From: UBA1181 sp045226255
Lineage (GTDB): Bacteria; Bacteroidota; Bacteroidia; Bacteroidales; Paludibacteraceae
Direction of reading: 5' to 3'
NCBI GenBank assembly: GCA_045226255.1
Contig: JBGVCG010000024.1
Coordinates: 1 to 29,985, forward strand
Length of the DNA: 29,985 nt
The position numbers and the translations under genes are program-made. Positions within the stretch are counted from its first letter, which is position 1. Each line of letters starts with the position of its first letter. A model generated the notes under the pieces. The model had not been told where the DNA came from, made no database searches, and saw nothing but the letters and a program-made list of their open reading frames with translations. Positions 17,548 to 24,553 of this stretch are shown one piece after another.

Positions 17548-19038
17548 TCACATAAATTTATTGACGGCGTCCACATAGGCCTCGAGGGAAGCCTCGACGA
17601 TATCCGTATTGGCACCGAAGCCGAAATATACCTTGCCGTTATGTTCCACCTGCATATGGACCTTACCGACGTCGTTGCTACCCTTGCTGATGGACTGGAT
17701 GGTGAACTCGCAGAGCGTCATCTTCTCGTTGAGGATTGCCTTCAGCGCATTGATGGCGGCGTCCACCGGACCGTTTCCGAAGGCCTTCGCCTCCTTGATT
17801 TCGCCATGGACGGAGAGCACCAGATCGGCCTCGTGGTTGATGTTCTTGCCTGAAACGACTTGGAGGGAGATCACCTCGACCGCCTTCTCTCCGCCGCCCT
17901 TTCCCATCAGCATGCGGATATCATCATCCATCACCTCCTTCTTCTGGTCCGCCAAGACGAGGAACTTATTGTAGAGGTCATCCAGCTGCTCGTTCGTCAC
18001 CTCATACCCCAGTGTGCCGAGGCGGTGGCGAAGGGCCGCCCGACCGCTGCGGGCCGTCAGCACGATCATGTTATCGTCGATGCCGATGTCCTTAGGGTTC
18101 ATGATCTCGTAGGTGCTGAGGTTCTTCAGCACACCGTCCTGATGGATGCCGGAGGAGTGGGCGAAGGCGTTCCTGCCGACCACCGCCTTGTTCATTTGGA
18201 TAGGCATGTTCATCAGGTTAGAGACGATACGGCTTGTATGGTAAATATGTTTCGTGTCGATCGCGGTGTCGATGTTCAGCTCCTTGCGGCAACGCAGGGC
18301 CATCACCACCTCTTCGAGAGCGGTGTTACCCGCGCGTTCGCCCACACCGTTGATGGTCACCTCCACCTGTCTGGCACCATTCATCACGCCTGCGAGCGTG
18401 TTGGCGGTCGCCATGCCGAGGTCATTGTGGCAGTGGGTGGAAACGATAGCCTTGTGGATGCCGTCGACGTGCTCGAACAGGTATTTGATCTTAGCGCCGA
18501 ACTCATCCGGGAGGCAATAGCCCGTCGTGTCTGGTATGTTGACGACGGTCGCACCCGCCTTGATGACCGCCTCCACCACGCGGGCGAGGTATTCGTTGTC
18601 AGTCCGGCCCGCATCCTCACAATAGAACTCCACGTCTTCCACGTACTTCTTCGCGTACTTCGTGGCGGCGATGGCGCGCTCAAGAATCTCCTCCCTGTTG
18701 GAGTTGAATTTGTAACGGATGTGCAAGTCGGACGTACCAATACCCGTGTGAATTCGTTTCCTCTTCGCAAAGTGAAGCGCCTCGTAGGCCACATCAATAT
18801 CCTTCTCAATACCACGGGTCAAAGCGCAAACGATAGGTGAAGTCACCACCTTGGAAATCTCCTCGACAGATTTGAAATCCCCCGGACTGGAGATAGGGAA
18901 ACCCGCCTCAATCACATCCACGCCCAAAGCCTCGAGACTTTTGGCCACCTCAAGCTTCTCGATGGTGGTCAACTGACAACCGGGGACCTGCTCCCCGTCT
19001 CTCAGTGTCGTGTCAAAAATGAATAATCTCTCAGACAT
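17548..19038 (-). CDS. leuA: 2-isopropylmalate synthase
   Basis: LeuA condenses acetyl-CoA with 2-ketoisovalerate, the committed step of leucine synthesis. From the ATG at 19038 it has 496 residues: barrel motif FDTTLRDGEQ (R13-D14), metal histidines H202 and H204 in STHCHNDLGMATANT, GVGERAGNTALEE, SGIHQDG, and a C-terminal LeuA-dimer allosteric domain (about 390-496) that in the family binds leucine. A longer frame back to GTG at 19086 is rejected, because it would run through the attenuator terminator. It is the first enzyme gene, 27 bases after the terminator's T-tract, so read-through of the attenuator decides its expression. Confidence 0.95.
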   Translation of the reverse strand: MSERLFIFDTTLRDGEQVPGCQLTTIEKLEVAKSLEALGVDVIEAGFPISSPGDFKSVEEISKVVTSPIVCALTRGIEKDIDVAYEALHFAKRKRIHTGIGTSDLHIRYKFNSNREEILERAIAATKYAKKYVEDVEFYCEDAGRTDNEYLARVVEAVIKAGATVVNIPDTTGYCLPDEFGAKIKYLFEHVDGIHKAIVSTHCHNDLGMATANTLAGVMNGARQVEVTINGVGERAGNTALEEVVMALRCRKELNIDTAIDTKHIYHTSRIVSNLMNMPIQMNKAVVGRNAFAHSSGIHQDGVLKNLSTYEIMNPKDIGIDDNMIVLTARSGRAALRHRLGTLGYEVTNEQLDDLYNKFLVLADQKKEVMDDDIRMLMGKGGGEKAVEVISLQVVSGKNINHEADLVLSVHGEIKEAKAFGNGPVDAAINALKAILNEKMTLCEFTIQSISKGSNDVGKVHMQVEHNGKVYFGFGANTDIVEASLEAYVDAVNKFM

Positions 19039-19064
19039 AAGTTCTTTTGTTAGATAAATATAAT

Positions 19065-19106
19065 AAAAAAAAAGAACCTTTCCCACATGGAAGTGAGAAA
19101 GGTTCT
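19065..19106 (-). terminator. leu-operon attenuator terminator
   Basis: On the minus strand AGAACCTTTCTCAC (19106-19093) pairs with GTGGGAAAGGTTCT (19086-19073) over 14 positions with one wobble and a 6-nt loop (19092-19087), followed at once by eight T (19072-19065). It lies between the promoter and leuA, so it must be conditional. Its 5' arm and loop (19089-19097, CTCACTTCC) are complementary to GGAAGTGAG at 19140-19132, the antiterminator partner. Confidence 0.92.
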
Positions 19107-19140
19107 ATAGGGTTCGTCAATATACACATTCCTCACTTCC
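19089..19140 (-). promoter_or_regulatory. antiterminator of the leu attenuator
   Basis: GGAAGTGAG (minus strand, 19140-19132) is the perfect complement of CTCACTTCC (19097-19089). One G-T and two A-T pairs extend the helix to 12. This helix and the terminator share the 19093-19097 segment and exclude each other. The leader-peptide stop codon TGA (19135-19133) lies inside the upstream arm, so a ribosome that finishes the leader would cover it and allow termination. Confidence 0.85.
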
Positions 19141-19201
19141 TTAAGCTACGCAAAAGGAAAATAATGGAAATGTTAATAATATTGACTATGAAGTTTGTCA
19201 T
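19133..19201 (-). CDS. leu-operon leader peptide rich in isoleucine and leucine
   Basis: This 22-residue reading frame lies between the leu promoter and the attenuator. It begins MTNFIVN and has Ile at 5, 8, 9, 11, 13 and 14, Val at 6 and Leu at 16, 17 and 20: ten branched-chain residues of 22, with Ile-Ile pairs at 8-9 and 13-14 and Leu-Leu at 16-17. Its stop falls inside the antiterminator arm. This is the layout of classical ribosome-mediated attenuators such as those of enterobacterial ilv and leu operons: a ribosome stalled for lack of Ile or Leu tRNA leaves the arm free, the antiterminator forms and leuA is transcribed. There is no Shine-Dalgarno site, as usual in Bacteroidetes. The peptide itself is probably not functional. 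Confidence 0.85.
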   Translation of the reverse strand: MTNFIVNIINISIIFLLRSLRK

Positions 19202-19226
19202 CTGTTCTTTTTATGTTTTATGGAGG

Positions 19227-19258
19227 CAAAGTTATATCATATTTATTTTCTCTCCAAA
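19227..19258 (-). promoter_or_regulatory. promoter of the leu operon
   Basis: On the minus strand TTTG (19258-19255), a 20-nt spacer and TAACTTTG (19234-19227) match the Bacteroidetes consensus. Transcription should begin around 19220, giving a leader of about 180 bases that contains the leader peptide and attenuator. Confidence 0.8.
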
Positions 19259-19379
19259 CAAATTTTCGTTTTTTTGAGGGCGTGACACGGCGGTTTCATT
19301 TACCGCATTAGATATTCACTAAGGAAATTCATCTTCCAAAGAATATGCGGATGTTGAGGCATGAAATAACAACTTCTTT
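19259..19379. other. divergent intergenic region between leu operon and GH30 gene
   Basis: The leu operon and the GH30 gene are divergent and their promoters are about 120 bases apart. Apart from those promoters and the stem-loop described separately I see no gene or repeat. The 19447-19555 leader of the GH30 gene also contains no recognisable element. Confidence 0.5.
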
Positions 19380-19408
19380 TTTGATTTTGAATTAATTGTA
19401 TATATTTG
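19380..19408 (+). promoter_or_regulatory. promoter of the GH30 gene
   Basis: TATATTTG (19401-19408) is an excellent -7 box. A TTTG at 19380-19383 is 17 nt upstream, slightly closer than usual. The leader to the ATG at 19556 would be about 140 bases. Confidence 0.6.
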
Positions 19409-19411
19409 CGG

Positions 19412-19446
19412 TGTCAATTCGTTGGAAAGTATTGTGCGAATTGACA
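19412..19446 (+). repeat. perfect inverted repeat at the 5' end of the GH30 transcript
   Basis: TGTCAATTCG (19412-19421) and CGAATTGACA (19437-19446) form ten perfect pairs around a 15-nt loop, beginning four bases after the -7 box. It would either be a 5'-end hairpin in the mRNA or an operator at the start point. There is no T-tract, so it is not a terminator. Confidence 0.65.
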
Positions 19447-19555
19447 TGTGAGCATATATATTGTATTATTTTAAACACTATGGCTGCAAACTGAGTGATG
19501 GTGACGTGTGAGGCGTGACCCTTGCCTGCGTGTAGTCTTTTATGAAAAACACAAG

Positions 19556-21730
19556 ATGGAAAAAATCAAGAGATGGGGCAGAAACTGCGCAGCGGTTTTT
19601 TGCCTAGGTCTGCCGATGATGGTCATGGCGCAGACGGTTAACGTGGACGTTAGCAAAGAGTATCAAGTAATCCGCGGATTTGGAGGCATTAATTTCCCTA
19701 CTTGGATTGATGACCTTTCCGCAAGTCAACGAAAAACAGCATTTGACAATGGGGACGGCCAATTAGGACTTTCTGTGCTCCGCATACATGTGGATCCGGA
19801 CGAGTCGCAATGGTCAAGGGAAGTGGCGACGGCGCAGTATGCGGTGAAGCAAGGCGTCACGGTGTTCGCGTCGCCTTGGAGTCCTCCGAGCAGTATGTGC
19901 GAGCCGTACAATTCATCGAAGCGGTTGAAAACAAGTTCTTATGCCGATTACACGAAGCATCTGAACAAGTTCATCAGTTACATGAAAGATAATGGTGTCG
20001 ACTTGTACGCGATGTCTATACAGAACGAGCCGGACTATGGTTCCGATTGGACCTGGTGGCCGTCCAATGACATGGCGAAATACATGTGTGAGCATGCTAA
20101 AGACATCAATTGCCGGGTGATGGCTCCAGAGTCTTTCCAGTATACGAAGAGTACGAGCGACCCGATTCTGAATAATGATTGTGCGTTGTCCAATTTGGAC
20201 ATTCTCGCCACGCACCTCTATGGCACTCAGGTGAGTGCGTTCAAGTATCCGTTGTTCCAGCAGAAAGGAGCTGGCAAGGAGCTTTGGATGACGGAGGTCT
20301 ATTACCCGAACAGTTCGAGTGATGCGGACAAGTGGCCGGAGGCGTTGCAGGTGGCGGATCACATGACCAACGCCATGGTGGTGGGTAACTTCCAGACTTA
20401 TGTATGGTGGTACATCCGTCGGTCGTATAGTTTGATCAAGGACAATGGCAATGTGAGCAAGCGCGGTTATTGCTTCGCCCACTATTCGAAGTTCGTCCGT
20501 CCTGGGTTTGTCCGGGTGGATGCCACGCAGAATCCGACATCAAACGTGAATGTTTCCGCTTTCAAGAAAGATAATGACATGGTTATTGTGATGGTGAACA
20601 ATAATACCAGTTCAAAGACCATCACTGTTTCCATCCCGAACACGACGATACAGACGTGGGAATGTTATGTGACCAGCGGGCAGAAGAATGTGAAGAAGGA
20701 GAGTGACATCGCTTCCAGCGGTACCTCTTTCCAGGTGACTTTGGAGTCGCAGAGTGTTATGACCCTGGTGGGTGGTGGCGAAAAGGGGACGCCGAAGGTT
20801 TCCATCACGTCGCCTTCCGTATCGGACGATTTGGAGGCACCCGCCTCATTGGTCCTTTCTGCGGATGTGACGGATGAGGATGGACGCATCGTCTCCGTCT
20901 CTTTCTACGAGGGCGATAAGCTCTTGGGGAAGGCTGATGCGGCCCCTTATTCCATCGCTTGCGAGGATTTGAAGGAAGGCGCCCACACATTCTCAGTCGT
21001 AGCGGTGGACAATGACGGGAAAGAGGGGAAGGCGTCTGTCACGGTGAACGTGCACGTTCCGCAGACCCCTTACGAAGGCGATCCATATATGATACCTGGC
21101 AAGATCGAGATGGAGAAATATGATTTGGGCGGCAGTGGCATCGCCTACTCCGATGCGGAGGAAGAGAACAAGGGAGATGCGACGTTCCGCACGTCCGACG
21201 GGGTGGATGTGGTCCTGTGCGATGGCGGTATGGCGCTTGGCTACACGAACCAAGGAGAGTGGACGGAGTATACGGTCAACGTGACCCGCTCGGGCAAGTA
21301 TGATTGGAGCGCAAGGGTGGCTTCCGGAAGCGACAACTCAGCTTTCCATGTTGAGATGGACGGCAAGGATGTCACTGGGAAAATAAGCATTCCGAATGGT
21401 TCGGATTGGGACACCTATTCGATCATAAAAGGAGAGACCTCCGAGTTAGAGGAGGGGAAGCATGTCATGCGCGTAGTGATTGACGGTAACTACTCGAATA
21501 TCGACTGGTTCATGTTTGGGGAAGAGACTACGGGTGTGTGCCAATCCTTGTCGGGTCATTTCTCACTTTCCGGTGAGTTCTCGATTTTCGATCTGAATGG
21601 CAAGAACATAGGCAAGATGACGTTCGAGAAGGGAGATGATGTCAGGGAACGATTGAAAACGCGCGGATGGAGCGGATGTATTCTGGTCCTATCGAATGAG
21701 CAGGAAACCATTAAGGTGGACTTGAAATAA
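19556..21730 (+). CDS. secreted GH30 subfamily 8-type glucuronoxylanase with Ig-like and CBM6 domains
   Basis: The ATG at 19556 gives 724 residues starting with a signal peptide that ends near VMAQ (about 25). Residues 27-405 match XynC-type GH30_8 enzymes, which cut xylan next to methylglucuronic acid branches: GFGGINFPTW, LRIHVD, FASPWSPPSSM, acid/base E158 in SIQNEPDYG, nucleophile E247 in WMTEVYYPNSSS, and WWYIRRSY (R288/R289, Y291), the region that binds the acidic side group in XynC. A bacterial Ig-like domain (about 412-500) and a CBM6 module (about 512-650, with GEWTEYTVNV) follow. The last 60 residues look like a degenerate T9SS tail. GTG at 19508 is possible but would spoil the signal peptide. 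A terminator closes the single-gene unit. Confidence 0.9.
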   Translation: MEKIKRWGRNCAAVFCLGLPMMVMAQTVNVDVSKEYQVIRGFGGINFPTWIDDLSASQRKTAFDNGDGQLGLSVLRIHVDPDESQWSREVATAQYAVKQGVTVFASPWSPPSSMCEPYNSSKRLKTSSYADYTKHLNKFISYMKDNGVDLYAMSIQNEPDYGSDWTWWPSNDMAKYMCEHAKDINCRVMAPESFQYTKSTSDPILNNDCALSNLDILATHLYGTQVSAFKYPLFQQKGAGKELWMTEVYYPNSSSDADKWPEALQVADHMTNAMVVGNFQTYVWWYIRRSYSLIKDNGNVSKRGYCFAHYSKFVRPGFVRVDATQNPTSNVNVSAFKKDNDMVIVMVNNNTSSKTITVSIPNTTIQTWECYVTSGQKNVKKESDIASSGTSFQVTLESQSVMTLVGGGEKGTPKVSITSPSVSDDLEAPASLVLSADVTDEDGRIVSVSFYEGDKLLGKADAAPYSIACEDLKEGAHTFSVVAVDNDGKEGKASVTVNVHVPQTPYEGDPYMIPGKIEMEKYDLGGSGIAYSDAEEENKGDATFRTSDGVDVVLCDGGMALGYTNQGEWTEYTVNVTRSGKYDWSARVASGSDNSAFHVEMDGKDVTGKISIPNGSDWDTYSIIKGETSELEEGKHVMRVVIDGNYSNIDWFMFGEETTGVCQSLSGHFSLSGEFSIFDLNGKNIGKMTFEKGDDVRERLKTRGWSGCILVLSNEQETIKVDLK

Positions 21731-21755
21731 AGAGGTAGCACGCTGTGCGGAAATT

Positions 21756-21796
21756 CCTCCGCCTTCCTGATAAGTGGGAGGGCGGAGGTTTTTTTG
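21756..21796 (+). terminator. terminator after the GH30 gene
   Basis: CCTCCGCC (21756-21763) pairs with GGCGGAGG (21781-21788); the stem extends inward through TTCC/GGGA with a wobble, and seven T follow. Confidence 0.88.
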
Positions 21797-21842
21797 TGTG
21801 GGCGGTGTGAGTGTGGGAGGAATTCTTAAAAAAAACCTTTTT

Positions 21843-21875
21843 TTTGTGGTTATCACATTATTTTTTATAAATTTG
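21843..21875 (+). promoter_or_regulatory. promoter of the GH5 gene
   Basis: TTTG (21843-21846), a 21-nt spacer and TAAATTTG (21868-21875) fit the consensus. The leader is about 120 bases, AT-rich, with no Shine-Dalgarno site. AT-rich leaders are typical of strongly expressed Bacteroidetes genes. Confidence 0.75.
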
Positions 21876-21999
21876 CACGCTTAGATATCATAGACCATAT
21901 CCCAAAACCATGAATTTGGCGTATAATGTTGATGTGTATCTAAAGGTAGGTTGAAAACAAATAGTTATCAGAATCAGTAATAATTTTAATTTTTATCAC

Positions 22000-23883
22000 A
22001 TGAAAAAACTTTTGACTTTAGTTTCTCTGTTGCTTATGTTCCTGCAAGGAAATGCAGCAGGTTTCGTAGATCAATGGGGACGCTTGAAATTGGTTGGTAA
22101 CCAATTGTGTTCTCAAAATGGAGAGCCTATCCAATTGAGAGGATGGAGTACTCACGGTTCATGGTTCAAACACTGTTACAGTAACAAGAGCGACTTCGAG
22201 AAGATGAAGAACGAAGGTGCTAACCTTGCTCGTATCGCAATGTATGTGACAGAAGGTGATGGTGTTGATGAGACCTGGGTGAGGAACTGTATCGACTGGA
22301 CGGCAGAACTCGGATTGTATTGCTTGGTTGATTGGCATATTTTGAAGCCAGGAAACCCTAATGATGGTTCTTACGGAGGATATGCGAATTTCTTCAGAAA
22401 CATGACTTCACACGTAAAGCAGCACAACTACAATCACGTGTTGTGGGAGATCTGTAACGAGCCGAATGAGGACGTTGAGGGTGCCCCTGCAGCATTCCAT
22501 CACGTATGGGATTGGGTGAAGAAATACGCTTACAATGTACTTCCTATTATCGCTGAGAACGATCCAAATGGTATCGTAATCATCGGTACTCCTCAATGGG
22601 ACCAGGATGTTACATGTGCTTTCCAAGATCCTATCGAGAAGAAAGATAGCTTCAAGGATTTGCAGTTGATGTATAGCTTCCACCACTATGCAGCTGACCA
22701 ACAAAGATACTTGGGTATCCTTTCAGGTGCTGCCGCTTTCGTTCCTATCTTCATCACTGAGTGGGGTCTTTCAAGCCACACGGGTGACTCTGGTGTAGAC
22801 ACGAAGGCTGGTGACCACATGCTTCTTGTTGCGAACGGTAAGAACCTTGGAGGTCAGATCATCAGTTGGGCTAACTGGAGCTGGTCTGATAAGGGTGAGT
22901 CATCCGGTTCTTTCACGGGAAATGGCTATGGTAGCATGAGCTGGTCTGAGTCTGGTAATTACATCAAACAACAATTGAGGAAGGGTGATAACTTCTCTTT
23001 CTGTCAGCCTACTCCATACAAGGAGCAAGAATTTGACGGATGGAACGACTTCTTCCTCGATTTGGGTGCTTATGACAAGGGCGGACAAGACAATGCTTAC
23101 TTCGACTACGATGAGGATTGGGCTTGCTCAGGCAATGATAAGAATAACACGAAGCCATGTAATGCCGGTGCTACAGGCGACGACAACTTCCGTTCAGGCG
23201 AGTACTTCGATGTTGGTTATGTAGACAAGAACGACAAGGAGAATACTTATAAGAACCTTGGTTACATCGGTAATGGTGAGTGGGTTACTTACACAATCAA
23301 TGTTGGTTACGCAGGTGATTATGAGTTCGAGGCTTATGCGTGCGACCATGATGACTACAACACATTCGCGATCGCTGTGGATGGCAAGCCAGGTTTGGTA
23401 ACTGAAAATGGCGAGGAAACTCCATTCCAAGCATTGTATTTGCCTACTTGCAACGGCGGTGATGAGAAGGGTGATTATGACGTATGGGGTTGGGTTACTC
23501 CATATTCTGATTACAACACGTCTCTTAAGTATCGTATCCGTTTTGCCGAGGCAGGTACTCATACCATCTCTTTCGCCTTCTTGACTTCTTGCTCAGGTCT
23601 TGGCTCATTTAAGATCAAGGGTAAGGATCACACCTCTGTTAATGACTTTGGCGCTGGAAAGGTTTCTTTGTGGCCTAATCCAACAGAGGATGGTTCTTTC
23701 AACTTGGATGTTGACGCTGACGCTACAGTGAAGGTTCTTAACGCTCAAGGTGCTTGCGTTTATGCTGGTAACGTTGAGGCTGGTGTGACAGCTCAGTTGT
23801 CTTTGAAATTGGCAGCTGGTGTGTACATCGTATCAGTTGAGAACGAGAAGGGCATTACAACTCAAAAGTTGGTTGTTAAGTAA
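22000..23883 (+). CDS. secreted GH5 subfamily 2-type endoglucanase with CBM6-like region and T9SS sorting domain
   Basis: This 627-residue enzyme should cut beta-1,4-glucan (cellulose or mixed-linkage glucan). Residues 1-20 are a signal peptide. The catalytic domain (about 25-330) shows GH5_2 features: the QLCSQNGEPIQLRGWSTHG opening, VDWHIL, acid/base E154 in EICNEPN, FHHYA, nucleophile E254 in ITEWGLS, and ISWANWSWSDK. Residues 344-545 form a CBM6-like beta-sandwich with NGEWVTYTINV, parallel to the module of the GH30 enzyme. Residues from about 555 are a clear type A T9SS sorting domain (VSLWPNPTEDG ... GVYIVSV ... QKLVVK), so the protein crosses the outer membrane by T9SS. Codon use is strongly T-ending (GGT, CGT, TCT) unlike its neighbours. 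Flanked by its own promoter and terminator. Confidence 0.92.
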   Translation: MKKLLTLVSLLLMFLQGNAAGFVDQWGRLKLVGNQLCSQNGEPIQLRGWSTHGSWFKHCYSNKSDFEKMKNEGANLARIAMYVTEGDGVDETWVRNCIDWTAELGLYCLVDWHILKPGNPNDGSYGGYANFFRNMTSHVKQHNYNHVLWEICNEPNEDVEGAPAAFHHVWDWVKKYAYNVLPIIAENDPNGIVIIGTPQWDQDVTCAFQDPIEKKDSFKDLQLMYSFHHYAADQQRYLGILSGAAAFVPIFITEWGLSSHTGDSGVDTKAGDHMLLVANGKNLGGQIISWANWSWSDKGESSGSFTGNGYGSMSWSESGNYIKQQLRKGDNFSFCQPTPYKEQEFDGWNDFFLDLGAYDKGGQDNAYFDYDEDWACSGNDKNNTKPCNAGATGDDNFRSGEYFDVGYVDKNDKENTYKNLGYIGNGEWVTYTINVGYAGDYEFEAYACDHDDYNTFAIAVDGKPGLVTENGEETPFQALYLPTCNGGDEKGDYDVWGWVTPYSDYNTSLKYRIRFAEAGTHTISFAFLTSCSGLGSFKIKGKDHTSVNDFGAGKVSLWPNPTEDGSFNLDVDADATVKVLNAQGACVYAGNVEAGVTAQLSLKLAAGVYIVSVENEKGITTQKLVVK

Positions 23884-23905
23884 TCGACACCTATATTTTC
23901 GAAAT

Positions 23906-23942
23906 AAAAGGTTCTGCAGGGTTTCCCTTGCAGAACCTTTTT
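23906..23942 (+). terminator. terminator after the GH5 gene
   Basis: AAAAGGTTCTGCA (23906-23918) pairs with TGCAGAACCTTTT (23929-23941), with an inner GGG/CCC extension and a short loop. The flanking A- and T-runs make it work in both directions. Confidence 0.88.
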
Positions 23943-24502
23943 CGTTGTGGGTGTTGCGTTTGTGGTGGGATTATGACACTTCTTCACTTTATTGTACCAT
24001 TACATAGCGTGGATTGAAAATCAACGGGCCTCAAAAATAATTAGGTGGTTTGGGGTGGCGCAAACGAGAGGATGTGTGCCTTTGCGTCATGCATAAATGC
24101 GGAAAAAATTCTTTTACCGGGGTGCATTTACCATGCCATATTTACCCCCAAGGATCGTCCTGGGGGGGAACGAACGGATATTCATGCCCTATAGGGCAAA
24201 ATCATTCTTCTGCCTTTCGCTCGTCATTTACAGGGCCTTAGGGCGATTCATGGATTATTTGAGTCAACGGATTTGTTTTTCTGTGCGGTCCCCAAGGATG
24301 GCTGCTTATGAGCGAACCCAGATATGTCTTTGCCCGAATGATGTCATTCTTTGATGGGAATCACTTCAACTCTGTGTCCTCTGTGCCTCGGCGAGAGAAA
24401 AAACGCTCGCGGAGAAAAAGTGTGAAGGGGGAATCCTACTAATCCTACAAAAGACTCTGGGGTTAAACTCGTCCATTTTTAGTGGACACTAGTGAGGAAA
24501 CA
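23943..24502. other. 560-bp gene-free region with palindromic patches
   Basis: No frame here looks like a gene. It holds a 14-nt perfect palindrome, TGCCCTATAGGGCA (24185-24198), a C-run/G-run hairpin near 24146-24170 with one mismatch, a second CCCCAAGGAT patch near 24290 echoing the first, a CTCTGTGTCCTCTGTGCCTC stretch near 24374-24393, and GTCCA/TGGAC with CACTAGTG near 24472-24494. These may be decayed mobile-element ends or a dispersed intergenic repeat. I cannot assign a function. Confidence 0.45.
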
Positions 24503-24536
24503 AAAAAGGCTGGATTCGTTAGAATCCAGCCTTTTT
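24503..24536 (-). terminator. bidirectional terminator between the gene-free region and the minus-strand secreted-protein gene
   Basis: AAAAAGGCTGGATTC (24503-24517) and GAATCCAGCCTTTTT (24522-24536) form a 15-bp perfect stem with a 4-nt loop. It lies 18 bases past the stop of the minus-strand gene and has T-runs on both strands. Confidence 0.92.
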
Positions 24537-24553
24537 GCTATTGTGGAGGAGTC

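Noticed and set aside
17860..18840. Long open frame (326 codons) on the plus strand.
   Set aside because: Antisense to leuA, with compositional rather than protein-like sequence.
19039..19086. N-terminal extension of leuA to a GTG codon.
   Set aside because: It runs through the attenuator T-tract and stem; the ATG at 19038 begins the conserved protein.
21910..21954. 14-codon frame in the GH5 leader, considered as a leader peptide.
   Set aside because: No amino-acid bias, no terminator or alternative pairing follows it.
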